Assembly: GCA_910580005.1 (NCBI GenBank)
Contig: CAJTXH010000133.1
Location: forward strand, 1-7,045
Direction of reading: 5' to 3'
From: an uncultured Lachnospiraceae bacterium
GTDB lineage: Bacteria; Bacillota; Clostridia; Lachnospirales; Lachnospiraceae
Length of the DNA: 7,045 nt
Position numbers and translations under genes: made by a program
Part shown: positions 1-6,448 of the stretch, piece by piece
Numbering within the stretch: position 1 is the first letter of the stretch
How the letters are laid out: each line of letters begins with the position of its first letter
The notes under the pieces: generated by a model
What the model was told of the DNA's origin: nothing
Seen by the model: the letters and a program-made list of their open reading frames with translations, nothing else
The model's database searches: none

Positions 1-1
1 A

Positions 2-451
2 ATGATTTTTATCCTTCCAGATGAAACACAGGATGTCCGCAGTTTTTGGACAAAAAAACGTTTGGCAGATATTCTTTCTGCCTGGGGGAAAGATGTTAGT
101 AAAGCAAAAGTGAAATTCAGTGTTCCAAAGTTTAGTTGCTCCAGCAAAATTGACCTAAAGACAATCGCAGAAAAAATGCAGCTAAAGCAGCTTTTTAATC
201 CGTCTTCTGATGCATTTGCTTCATTTTCAGATGCCCCATTGTACCTGACGGATATCAACCAAGAGACAAGTATATCAATTGATGAAATTGGCTGCAGCCT
301 GGCATCTCTTACTGGTTTAGTTTCAATGGGTGCAGCCCCGGCGGAGAAGAAAGAAGTAAAAATCTGTTTGAACCGCCCTTTTTATTATATTTTATGTAAA
401 GATGAGATTCCATTTTTGATTGGAATGATTGATAACCCTGCAAAAAAATAA
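2..451 (+). CDS. Serpin, C-terminal part (5' end outside window)
   Basis: The 149 visible residues match the C-terminal third of a serpin, a serine or cysteine protease inhibitor that traps its target by a loop-insertion conformational change. Seen: an ILPDE strand at residues 4-8, which is internal in serpins, so the ATG at position 2 is not the true start. Also seen: the KVKFSVPKF strand (36-44), the reactive-loop hinge beginning DEIG (94-97), and the family C-terminal signature LNRPFYYIL...IPFLIGMIDNP (123-146). The reactive loop runs from Gly97 (P15) to about residue 119. The hinge reads G-C-S-L-A-S-L-T, with Leu at P12 and P9 where inhibitory serpins usually carry Ala or other small residues, so inhibitory activity is uncertain. 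The loop is about four residues longer than in alpha-1-antitrypsin, so P1 cannot be assigned. Bacterial serpins are usually secreted or surface-exposed; the signal peptide would lie upstream of the window. A strong terminator follows, so this gene is separate from the next operon. Confidence 0.9.
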   Translation: MIFILPDETQDVRSFWTKKRLADILSAWGKDVSKAKVKFSVPKFSCSSKIDLKTIAEKMQLKQLFNPSSDAFASFSDAPLYLTDINQETSISIDEIGCSLASLTGLVSMGAAPAEKKEVKICLNRPFYYILCKDEIPFLIGMIDNPAKK

Positions 452-472
452 AGGCTAAAATTTAAAAAGGTA

Positions 473-486
473 TTGACACCCGTCAA
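473..486. promoter_or_regulatory. 14-bp perfect palindrome, possible operator
   Basis: TTGAC-ACCC-GTCAA is a perfect palindrome between the serpin stop codon and its terminator. The arms resemble the TGAC/GTCA half-sites upstream of the MMPL operon, but the spacer is 4 rather than 5 bases, so the geometry differs by one base. It may be a site for the same or another TetR-like protein, or chance. It contains a TTGACA hexamer, but no convincing -10 box follows at 16-18 bp. Confidence 0.25.
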
Positions 487-509
487 AAAATCCTGGCTTT
501 AACAGTTAA

Positions 510-553
510 TAAGCCGGAAATCCTGTAAATATGGGATTTCCGGCTTAATTTTT
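510..553 (+). terminator. Rho-independent terminator after the serpin gene
   Basis: A perfect 14-bp stem (510-523 pairing with 534-547; left arm TAAGCCGGAAATCC) with a 10-base loop is followed by ATTTTT (548-553). It lies about 60 bases after the serpin stop codon and isolates the serpin transcript from the downstream operon. Confidence 0.88.
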
Positions 554-640
554 GATTTGCAAGTTTAAAAGCATATTCAATGCGTCCCTTTACCAGTACA
601 GAATAACTAGAATATAAGTTTATAAATTGTTTATAATTAA
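554..640. other. AT-rich intergenic stretch with UP-element-like tract
   Basis: No convincing gene is visible on either strand here. The last 30 bases before the promoter (611-640) are almost entirely A and T, with only two G and no C, which is the composition of an UP element that helps RNA polymerase bind. A minus-strand open frame crosses this stretch, but it also runs through the terminator stem and the promoter and has no recognisable domain. Confidence 0.35.
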
Positions 641-642
641 AA

Positions 643-661
643 GATTGACTGTTAGTCATTT
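643..661. promoter_or_regulatory. Putative TetR operator 1 (overlaps -35 box)
   Basis: The core TGACTGTTAGTCA (646-658) is a perfect palindrome with 5-base arms around GTT. It overlaps the -35 hexamer TTGACT (645-650), so a bound protein would block RNA polymerase. The 19-bp window matches the reverse complement of operator 2 at 16 of 19 positions, which argues that both bind the same protein. The likely binder is the TetR-family product encoded at 5288-5884 in the same operon (inference). Confidence 0.7.
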
Positions 662-673
662 TTGTGTTATTGT
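645..673 (+). promoter_or_regulatory. Sigma-A type promoter of the MMPL operon
   Basis: The -35 box TTGACT (645-650) and the -10 box TATTGT (668-673) are separated by the optimal 17 bases, and an almost pure A/T tract lies just upstream. Transcription would start near 680, leaving a leader of about 50 bases that contains the second operator. No other convincing promoter is seen before the MMPL, heptad-repeat or TetR genes, so this one probably drives all three. Confidence 0.75.
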
Positions 674-683
674 ACTTAACAGG

Positions 684-702
684 AAATGACCAACAGTCAT
701 TT
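684..702. promoter_or_regulatory. Putative TetR operator 2 (early transcribed region)
   Basis: AAATGACCAACAGTCATTT has 7-base arms that are perfect reverse complements around a 5-base centre. It lies just after the predicted transcription start. Its centre is 41 bp from that of operator 1, close to four helical turns, so two repressor dimers could sit on the same face of the DNA (inference). Confidence 0.7.
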
Positions 703-729
703 GTATTTCTGGGAAAGGTGGATAAAAGG

Positions 730-1464
730 ATGATTACTTTAGGCAAATGGATTACGAAACATAAAAACATTATATTACTGGTTGTTGTAATCTTATTAGT
801 ACCATCTGCAGTTGGTTACGTGGCCACACGTGTCAATTATGATGTATTAAGTTACTTGCCAGCTACTCTTGAAACGGTTGAGGGGCAGGATATTCTGGTG
901 GATGAGTTTGGAATGGGTGCTTTTTCAATGGTTATAGCAGAAGGGATGACCATGAAAGAAGCGGCGGATTTAGAGAAACAGATTGAAGGGATTAACCATG
1001 TAACAGATGTTTTATGGTATGATGACTTCCTGGATATTTCAGTTCCAACAGAGATGATGCCAAAGAAACTTCAGGATGCATTTTTTAATGGCGATGCAAC
1101 AATGATGATTGCATTGTTTGATAATACGACATCTTCTGATGATACAATGGAGGCAATTACGGATATCAGAAATACAGTTGGCAAAAATGTATTTGCGAGT
1201 GGCATGTCAGGTGTTGTTACAGATATTAAGAACCTTGCGCTTAAGGAAATGCCAGTTTATGTTGTTATAGCTTCACTTCTAAGCCTGCTTGTTCTTTTTA
1301 TAACAATGAATTCTTTCCTGACGCCGGTAATTTTTCTTATTAATATAGGAATGGCTGTTATTTACAACTTAGGAAGTAATATATTCCTTGGGGAGATTTC
1401 ATATATTACACAGGCACTTGCTGCAGCTTGCAGTTACAATGGATTATTCAATATTCCTGCTTGA
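730..1464 (+). CDS. MMPL exporter, N-terminal fragment before the frameshift
   Basis: This frame encodes 244 residues, of which the first 232 follow the MMPL family. They comprise a cytoplasmic start with TM1 (about 12-32), the first extracytoplasmic domain (about 33-172), then TM2 (about 175-193) and TM3 (about 196-215). The last 12 residues (ACSYNGLFNIPA) are out-of-frame readthrough ending at TGA 1462-1464. The fragment stops just before the proton-relay helix, so it should not transport on its own. The leader between the promoter and this start holds operator 2. Confidence 0.7.
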   Translation: MITLGKWITKHKNIILLVVVILLVPSAVGYVATRVNYDVLSYLPATLETVEGQDILVDEFGMGAFSMVIAEGMTMKEAADLEKQIEGINHVTDVLWYDDFLDISVPTEMMPKKLQDAFFNGDATMMIALFDNTTSSDDTMEAITDIRNTVGKNVFASGMSGVVTDIKNLALKEMPVYVVIASLLSLLVLFITMNSFLTPVIFLINIGMAVIYNLGSNIFLGEISYITQALAAACSYNGLFNIPA

Positions 1465-2851
1465 AAGTTATGAAGCCAATAAGGAAAGATATCCAGGTGA
1501 CAACAAAAGGGCTATGGCACATGCAATAAGCAATACATTTATATCAGTATCAAGCAGTTCAGTAACAACTATTGCAGGATTTCTGGCACTCTGCTTTATG
1601 ACATTTAAGCTTGGGACAAATATAGGCATAGTAATGTCAAAGGGTGTTGTAATTGGTGTTGTGGCGTGCGTAACGGTGCTTCCTGCAATGATACTTACAT
1701 TTGATAAAGCTATTGAAAAGACAACACACAGGGAAATAATCCCACCGCTTGACAAACTGTCACATGGAATTATAAAAGGAAGATGGGTTGCAATTATATT
1801 ATTCCTTATAGTGCTTGTGCCGGCAGTACATGGCAACAGCAATTATGAAATTTATTATAACATTGACAAATCACTTCCAAAGGATATACCAAGTGCTGAA
1901 GCAAATGATAAGCTTAAAGAAGAATTTGATATGAGCAATGTCCATATGGTGCTTTTAAAAGATGGCCTTACTGCCAAAGAAAAGAACCAGATAATTAAAG
2001 AAATAGAAAAAGTTGATGGTGTTAAATGGGTTATAGGGATTAATTCGCTTATAGGCTCTAACTTTCCTGATGAAATGATACCAAGTGATATCAAGAAAAT
2101 GCTTGAAACAGATAATTACGAATTACAGTTTGTTTGTTCTGATTATGCGTCTGCAACTGATGAAGTAAATTCACAGATTGCAGATATGCAGGAGATAGTA
2201 AAAGGATACCAGGAAGATGCAATGGTAATAGGCGAAGCACCGCTTATGAAAGATTTATCAGATGTTACAGACATTGACTTAAAAAATGTAAATTATATTT
2301 CAATAGCAGCAATTTTCCTTATAATTTTAATAACATTTAAGTCAATATCAATACCTGTAATACTTGTGGCAGTAATTGAATTTGCAATAGCATGCAATAT
2401 GGCAGTACCATTTTATGCAGATACACCGCTTCCATTTGTGGCAAGCATAGTTATAGGTACAATACAGCTTGGGGCAACTGTTGACTATGCAATACTTATG
2501 ACAAACAGATACCACAAAGAGCGTACAGTTAATGGGTGCAGTAAGAAAGAGGCAATAAGTATAGCACATAATACTTCCATCAAATCAATACTTACAAGCG
2601 GTTTCTGTTTCTTTGCTGCAACATTTGGAGTATCAGCATATTCAGAAATTGATATGATAAGTTCAATATGTACACTTCTTTCAAGAGGTGCAGTAATAAG
2701 CATGGTGGTTGTTATATTTATACTTCCAGCAATGCTCTGGGTATTTGATGGTGTTATAGCAAGGACATCACTTGATATGATAAAAGCGGAAGTTGCCCAT
2801 AGGGACAGGACAGGGAATGAAATTCATGCCATAAATGAAAAATCTGTATAA
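1388..2851 (+). CDS. MMPL exporter, C-terminal fragment after the frameshift
   Basis: From QLAVTMDYS (codon 1424) to the end, this frame matches the family: the rest of the first helix cluster, the linker ending near SHGIIKGRW, the start of the second half (WVAIILFLIVLVPAVHG), the second extracytoplasmic domain, and the second helix cluster with TVDYAIL. The residues before 1424 are out-of-frame. The upstream-most start is a TTG at 1388 with AGGAAG 11 bases before it, and an ATG lies at 1439 without a clear binding site, so any independent translation would be weak and incidental. Leucine codons here are mostly CTT, unlike the N-terminal fragment. Confidence 0.65.
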   Translation: MGRFHILHRHLLQLAVTMDYSIFLLESYEANKERYPGDNKRAMAHAISNTFISVSSSSVTTIAGFLALCFMTFKLGTNIGIVMSKGVVIGVVACVTVLPAMILTFDKAIEKTTHREIIPPLDKLSHGIIKGRWVAIILFLIVLVPAVHGNSNYEIYYNIDKSLPKDIPSAEANDKLKEEFDMSNVHMVLLKDGLTAKEKNQIIKEIEKVDGVKWVIGINSLIGSNFPDEMIPSDIKKMLETDNYELQFVCSDYASATDEVNSQIADMQEIVKGYQEDAMVIGEAPLMKDLSDVTDIDLKNVNYISIAAIFLIILITFKSISIPVILVAVIEFAIACNMAVPFYADTPLPFVASIVIGTIQLGATVDYAILMTNRYHKERTVNGCSKKEAISIAHNTSIKSILTSGFCFFAATFGVSAYSEIDMISSICTLLSRGAVISMVVVIFILPAMLWVFDGVIARTSLDMIKAEVAHRDRTGNEIHAINEKSV

Positions 2852-2938
2852 AACTAAATATGTAAAATGGCATTACTATTCATAGCCGGTTGAAGTGGAA
2901 ATAAATAAGAATGGAAAAGCGGAAAGGTGAGGATTATT

Positions 2939-5266
2939 ATGAAAAAAAATTTCAAGAAAATTATAGTTACTGGTGTAAGCGGTCTTTTAGCAGCAGGGCT
3001 GCTTGCTGGAAGTGTTGATTATGCTTCACATATGTTTATACTTACAAACAGGGCGTTGGCAAAACAAGCTGAAAAGGTTTCAGAAGAAATAAAAGCTTCC
3101 TCCAGTTCAGGGCTTTCTTCTTCCAAGCTTTCAAAGCAGGAAACAGTTTACCAGACACTTGATGCAAATGGAAACCCTACAGATACTGTAGTATCTGACT
3201 GGCTTAAAAATTCAGGCACTAATTCAGAATTAAAAGATATTTCAAACCTTAAAGATATTTCAAATACAAAGGGTGATGAAGAATTTACCCAGGATGGCAA
3301 AGAACTTACATGGAACACTGCCAGTGAAGATATTTATTACCAGGGTAAAACAGATAAAGAAAGCCCAGTGGGAATCAGGCTTTCATATAAGCTTGATGGT
3401 AAGGAAGTTGATATTAATGATATAGCAGGACAGAGCGGGAAGCTTGAAATTAATATAAAGTATACAAATTCGTCAAAGAATACTGTAAAAATTGATGGAA
3501 AAGAAACAGATATTTACACGCCGTTTGTAATGGTAACAGGCATGATACTTCCTGTAGATAAATTTAAAAATATTTCTATTGATAATGGAAATGTAATTTC
3601 TGAAGGTGATAATAACATTGTTGTAGCGTATGGGATGCCAGGGCTTGCAGAAAGCCTTGGGCTTGATAACTTTGATTTAGGCAAGGATGTTTCTATTGAC
3701 TTAGGCAAATTAAGTGATAAAATAACAGATACAGTTAAAATTACAGCAGATGTTGAAAATTTTGAGCTGAAATCTTCTTATACTATTGCAACATCAGAGT
3801 TTTTCAGTGATTTAGACCTTGATAAAATAGATGGCACAGATGAACTTACAGATAAAATGGATGAATTATCAGATGCTGCAAAAGAGCTTGTGAATGGTTC
3901 AGATAAAATAGAGGGCAATTTAAACAAGCTTGATAATAAATTTGGTGATTATTCAGAAGCAATTGATACTCTGGGTAGCAGCACTGGCAAACTTGACGAG
4001 GGTGCAGGACAGCTGGAGAATGGCATTAATTCATATACAGAAGGTGCAGACCAGCTTCTTGATGGTGTTATAACTTATGCTGATGGCACAAAGACACTTG
4101 CAAAAAGTGCAAAGGAATATGCTAAAAATACGAAGAAGCTTGTAAATAAGACTGGTGAACTTAAAACAAAAGGAACAGAAGTGCTTGCTGCTGGTTCATC
4201 ACAGTTTTCTGCTGGACTGAATAAATATGTTTCAACAATAAACCAGATTCTTTCAGCAGATACACTTTCTGGCATAGTAAAAGGATTTTCAGCAATCCAT
4301 ACAGGTGCAGGGCAGTTAAAGGATGCAACAGCCCAGTTAAGTGCAGGCGTGGATAGTTTAGAGACAGGCATGGATAAAATCAATGATGCTGCCAGAAACA
4401 TTACACAGTATAATGGTGAAGTAGATGGATATATTGCAGAACTTAAAAAACTTTATGCAGGGGCAGAAGATGAAAGTGAGAAAACTGCAATTATGGCAAT
4501 CATTAATTATGTAGGCACAGCACAGAAAGCAGGAAGCGGCATAGAAGCAGCAACATCCCCAGGAAGTGATATGGAAGCAGGATTTGCTAAAGTATCAGGC
4601 GGATTGTCATCAGTATCAGACGGTCTTGCAGAAATAGAGTCTAAAACAGATGCAGGCGCACTTGGCAGTGGGGCAGCAGGAAACCTGGCAGACAGTATGG
4701 GACAGCTTAAAGAGGCAGGAAATACACTTGTTTCAACATATGATAAACAGCTTGATGCTGGAATAAAAAGCCTTGACGAAAATGCAGGTGCACTTTACAG
4801 CGCAGGGCAGACACTTGTTTCAAATAACCAGAAACTTGCAGATGGTGCAAATACCCTTATTAAAAATACAGGAGTAATTAAGAAAAACAGCAAAAAACTT
4901 GTATCAAACAGTGGGACATTGCGTGATGGCATCAAAACCCTTGCAGATGGTACTGGAAAACTTGTAGATGGTGTGGCAAAGCTTGTAAGCAAGACAGGTG
5001 ATGTATCTGATGCATTAGGCAGGCTTGCAGATGGTGCAGACACCCTTGCAGATGGCATGGCAGAATTCAGGCGTGATGGTGTAAATAAACTTACAGGTAC
5101 AGTAGATGATATGCTTGATTCAGGCAGCGGCTTACACAGCAGGCTGAAAAAAATTGTAAATGCTTCTTCAAGATATAAGAGTTTCTCTGGAATACCTAAG
5201 GGAATGGACGGAAGCGTTAAGTTTATTATGTCAACATCAGCAGTAACATCTGAAGAAGAGGAATAA
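2939..5266 (+). CDS. Secreted or membrane-anchored Leu-x-x-Gly heptad-repeat protein (YhgE/Pip-like ectodomain)
   Basis: This 775-residue protein has a basic start (MKKNFKK) and one hydrophobic segment (about 8-27), acting as a signal peptide or anchor. A globular region (about 60-290) carries VYQTLDANGN, VVSDWLKN and NTKGDEEFTQDGKELTW. Residues about 300-735 form a long repeat region rich in heptads such as GAGQLENG, GADQLLDG, LADGTGKLVDG and LADGADTLADG, the x-x-x-Leu-x-x-Gly pattern of YhgE/Pip- and EsaA-like proteins. It ends KFIMSTSAVTSEEEE with no C-terminal membrane helices, whereas YhgE/Pip proteins typically end in several; the next gene starts only 21 bases later, so no hidden tail is present. 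The ATG at 2939 is chosen over an in-frame GTG (2927) because AGGTGAGG (2925-2932) precedes it. It probably works outside the membrane as a partner of the upstream MMPL exporter; this is inferred from gene order. No separate promoter is seen in the 87-base gap. Confidence 0.82.
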   Translation: MKKNFKKIIVTGVSGLLAAGLLAGSVDYASHMFILTNRALAKQAEKVSEEIKASSSSGLSSSKLSKQETVYQTLDANGNPTDTVVSDWLKNSGTNSELKDISNLKDISNTKGDEEFTQDGKELTWNTASEDIYYQGKTDKESPVGIRLSYKLDGKEVDINDIAGQSGKLEINIKYTNSSKNTVKIDGKETDIYTPFVMVTGMILPVDKFKNISIDNGNVISEGDNNIVVAYGMPGLAESLGLDNFDLGKDVSIDLGKLSDKITDTVKITADVENFELKSSYTIATSEFFSDLDLDKIDGTDELTDKMDELSDAAKELVNGSDKIEGNLNKLDNKFGDYSEAIDTLGSSTGKLDEGAGQLENGINSYTEGADQLLDGVITYADGTKTLAKSAKEYAKNTKKLVNKTGELKTKGTEVLAAGSSQFSAGLNKYVSTINQILSADTLSGIVKGFSAIHTGAGQLKDATAQLSAGVDSLETGMDKINDAARNITQYNGEVDGYIAELKKLYAGAEDESEKTAIMAIINYVGTAQKAGSGIEAATSPGSDMEAGFAKVSGGLSSVSDGLAEIESKTDAGALGSGAAGNLADSMGQLKEAGNTLVSTYDKQLDAGIKSLDENAGALYSAGQTLVSNNQKLADGANTLIKNTGVIKKNSKKLVSNSGTLRDGIKTLADGTGKLVDGVAKLVSKTGDVSDALGRLADGADTLADGMAEFRRDGVNKLTGTVDDMLDSGSGLHSRLKKIVNASSRYKSFSGIPKGMDGSVKFIMSTSAVTSEEEE
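3230..3265 (+). repeat. Tandem 18-bp duplication encoding LKDISN twice
   Basis: Two adjacent 18-base units (3230-3247 and 3248-3265) agree at 15 of 18 positions and encode LKDISN-LKDISN (residues 98-109) in the N-terminal globular region of the heptad-repeat protein. Similar paired motifs are, from memory, normal in this family, so the duplication is probably old. Confidence 0.6.
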
Positions 5267-5287
5267 ACAGAATAAGAGGAATAAGAT

Positions 5288-5884
5288 TTGGGCAAATTAG
5301 ATGAAAATAAAAAGATAAAGCAGGAAGCTTTACTTAGCTCAGCATTTAAGCTTTTTACAGAAAAAGGTATAAACAATACTTCTATTTCAGATATCGTAAG
5401 CAGTGCAAAGCTTGCAAAAGGTACTTTTTACTTGTATTTTAAAGATAAATATGATATAAGGGACCGCCTGGTAACAAAACAGGGCAACCGTCTTTTTGAA
5501 AATGCAAATATAGCACTTGAAAAAAGCAGCTGCCAGACTTTAGAGGATTGTGTTGTATTTATAGCAGACAATATTATAGACCAGCTTAATGAAAACCAGG
5601 CACTTCTTAAATTTATATCCAAGAATTTAAGCTGGGCAGTATTTGCAAATATACGCATAGCAGGCAAAGACAATATGAACTGTATGGATATATTTGAAGA
5701 ACTAATAAAAAAATCAGGGCGCAGGTTTAAAAATAAAGAACTTATGATATTTATGATAGTAGAGCTTGTAAATTCTACATGTTATAGTGCAATAATATAT
5801 AAGTCCCCTGTAGAACTTGAGGAATTAAAACCTGGCTTGTATACTACAATAAGAGGCATAATAAAACAATTTGAAATGAGTTAA
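5288..5884 (+). CDS. TetR/AcrR-family transcriptional regulator
   Basis: The 198-residue protein is of normal length for a TetR regulator. The N-terminal DNA-binding domain is clear: helix 1 with ALLSSAFKLFTEKG (14-27), then the helix-turn-helix TSISDIVSSAKLAKGTFYLYF (31-51) and the usual KDKYDI that follows. The rest is a helical ligand-binding and dimerisation domain whose inducer cannot be read from sequence. The start is TTG, supported by AAGAGGA (5274-5280) seven bases upstream; the rare start codon may keep repressor levels low. It lies 21 bases after the heptad-repeat gene, is last in the operon and is followed by a terminator. Two matching palindromes at the operon promoter (643-661, 684-702) are the obvious targets, which would make the operon autoregulated (inference). 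Confidence 0.93.
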   Translation: MGKLDENKKIKQEALLSSAFKLFTEKGINNTSISDIVSSAKLAKGTFYLYFKDKYDIRDRLVTKQGNRLFENANIALEKSSCQTLEDCVVFIADNIIDQLNENQALLKFISKNLSWAVFANIRIAGKDNMNCMDIFEELIKKSGRRFKNKELMIFMIVELVNSTCYSAIIYKSPVELEELKPGLYTTIRGIIKQFEMS

Positions 5885-5889
5885 GGCAG

Positions 5890-5919
5890 ACGGGCAATGT
5901 GAAAACATTGCCTGTTTTT
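5890..5919 (+). terminator. Rho-independent terminator of the MMPL-heptad-TetR operon
   Basis: The arm ACGGGCAATGT (5890-5900) pairs with ACATTGCCTGT (5905-5915), including one G-T pair, around a GAAA tetraloop (5901-5904); the U run TTTTT is 5915-5919. It begins six bases after the TetR stop codon. Confidence 0.9.
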
Positions 5920-5942
5920 AGATGATGGGCAGCAGTCTTATC

Positions 5943-5971
5943 TTGAATCTGTAATAAAAAAATGGTATGAT
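5943..5971 (+). promoter_or_regulatory. Sigma-A type promoter of the Rpn-type nuclease gene
   Basis: TTGAAT (5943-5948) and TATGAT (5966-5971) have the optimal 17-base spacing. The predicted start near 5978 gives a leader of about 25 bases, containing the ribosome binding site AGAAAGGG (5986-5993) eight bases before the ATG at 6002. The promoter is still intact although the gene it serves is broken. Confidence 0.75.
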
Positions 5972-6001
5972 GAAGCCATAAACTTAGAAAGGGTTTTATA
6001 C

Positions 6002-6448
6002 ATGGCAAACATATATGATGGAGTATTCCGCACAATCTTAAATGACTGCCGTAAACTGGTCATTCCAGTAATCAATGAGGTTTTTGGGGAAACATATACA
6101 GGGGAAGAGGAAATACAGTTCTTTCCTAATGAACATTTTTTAGACCAGCAGGATAAAGCAGACAGGGAACGCATTACAGACACAAATTTTACGGTTTTTG
6201 GAAAGATAGCGAAGAAATACCATATTGAGTGTGAAAGCAGCCTGCCAGACGGAAGAATTACAGTACGTCTTTTTGAATATGATGCACAGATAGCACTTGA
6301 TGAAGGAAATGTTACAAAGGAAACATTAACAGTGACATTTCCAAATACAGCAGTACTGCATCTCTGGGTTTATAAAAAGACACCAGATAAGATGAAATAT
6401 GTTATCATAACACCAGGTGGGACAGTGCAGTATGACATTTTCATATGA
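6002..6448 (+). CDS. Rpn-type nuclease, N-terminal catalytic fragment
   Basis: The 148-residue open frame keeps the whole predicted nuclease core: Asp60, Glu76 and Glu78 in the HIECE strand, and Arg89 with FEYD (91-94). It ends at TGA 6446-6448, three residues past the point where the family sequence is lost. The start has a strong ribosome binding site and a good promoter, so this fragment is probably expressed, but it lacks the C-terminal helical region; whether it folds or cuts DNA is unknown. Confidence 0.7.
   Translation: MANIYDGVFRTILNDCRKLVIPVINEVFGETYTGEEEIQFFPNEHFLDQQDKADRERITDTNFTVFGKIAKKYHIECESSLPDGRITVRLFEYDAQIALDEGNVTKETLTVTFPNTAVLHLWVYKKTPDKMKYVIITPGGTVQYDIFI

Larger units (their letters stand above)
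730..2851 (+). pseudogene. MMPL/RND-family exporter, frameshifted by an inferred 8-bp deletion
   Basis: Rejoining two frames gives a protein of about 709 residues with the MMPL layout: two homologous halves, each with one membrane helix, an extracytoplasmic domain, then a cluster of helices. The family exports lipids or amphiphilic compounds using the proton gradient. Both halves carry the helix-4 Asp-Tyr pair used for proton relay in MmpL3 (TMDY at 1436-1447, TVDY at 2477-2488). The frames break at 1424-1426: the first ends ...YITQALAA, the second resumes QLAVTMDYSIFLL. The second half reads FVASIVIGTIQLGATVDYAIL in the same place, so two residues are missing before QL. The ATG at 730 is chosen over an upstream GTG (664) because AAAGGTGG (714-721) precedes it with good spacing. 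Substrate is unknown. As written, neither fragment is a complete transporter; a sequencing or assembly error cannot be excluded. Confidence 0.85.

Noticed and set aside
473..502. TTGACA at 473-478 as a promoter -35 box
   Set aside because: The -10 positions at 16-18 bp spacing read poorly (GCTTTA, CTTTAA), and a strong terminator follows almost at once with no gene before it.
664..729. GTG at 664 as the start of the MMPL gene, adding 22 residues
   Set aside because: It lies within the promoter spacer, upstream of the predicted transcription start, and would make operator 2 coding. The ATG at 730 has a proper ribosome binding site.
483..770. Minus-strand open frame of 95 codons upstream of the MMPL gene
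   Set aside because: It runs through the terminator stem, promoter and both operators and into the MMPL coding region, with no recognisable domain.
1411..1464. Programmed ribosomal frameshifting in the MMPL gene
   Set aside because: There is no slippery heptamer, stop-codon-triggered +1 site or stimulatory stem near 1424, and a plain +1 shift would still omit three conserved residues (x-x-Gln). A deletion explains both the missing residues and the frame.
2852..2938. Separate promoter or terminator between the MMPL and heptad-repeat genes
   Set aside because: TTGAAG at 2890 has no matching -10 box, and no stem with a T run is present. The genes look co-transcribed.
4795..5376. Minus-strand open frame of 193 codons opposite the heptad-repeat and TetR genes
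   Set aside because: It is a low-complexity Ser/Pro/Leu shadow of the repeat-coding strand. It spans the start of an unmistakable TetR gene and has no binding site or domain.
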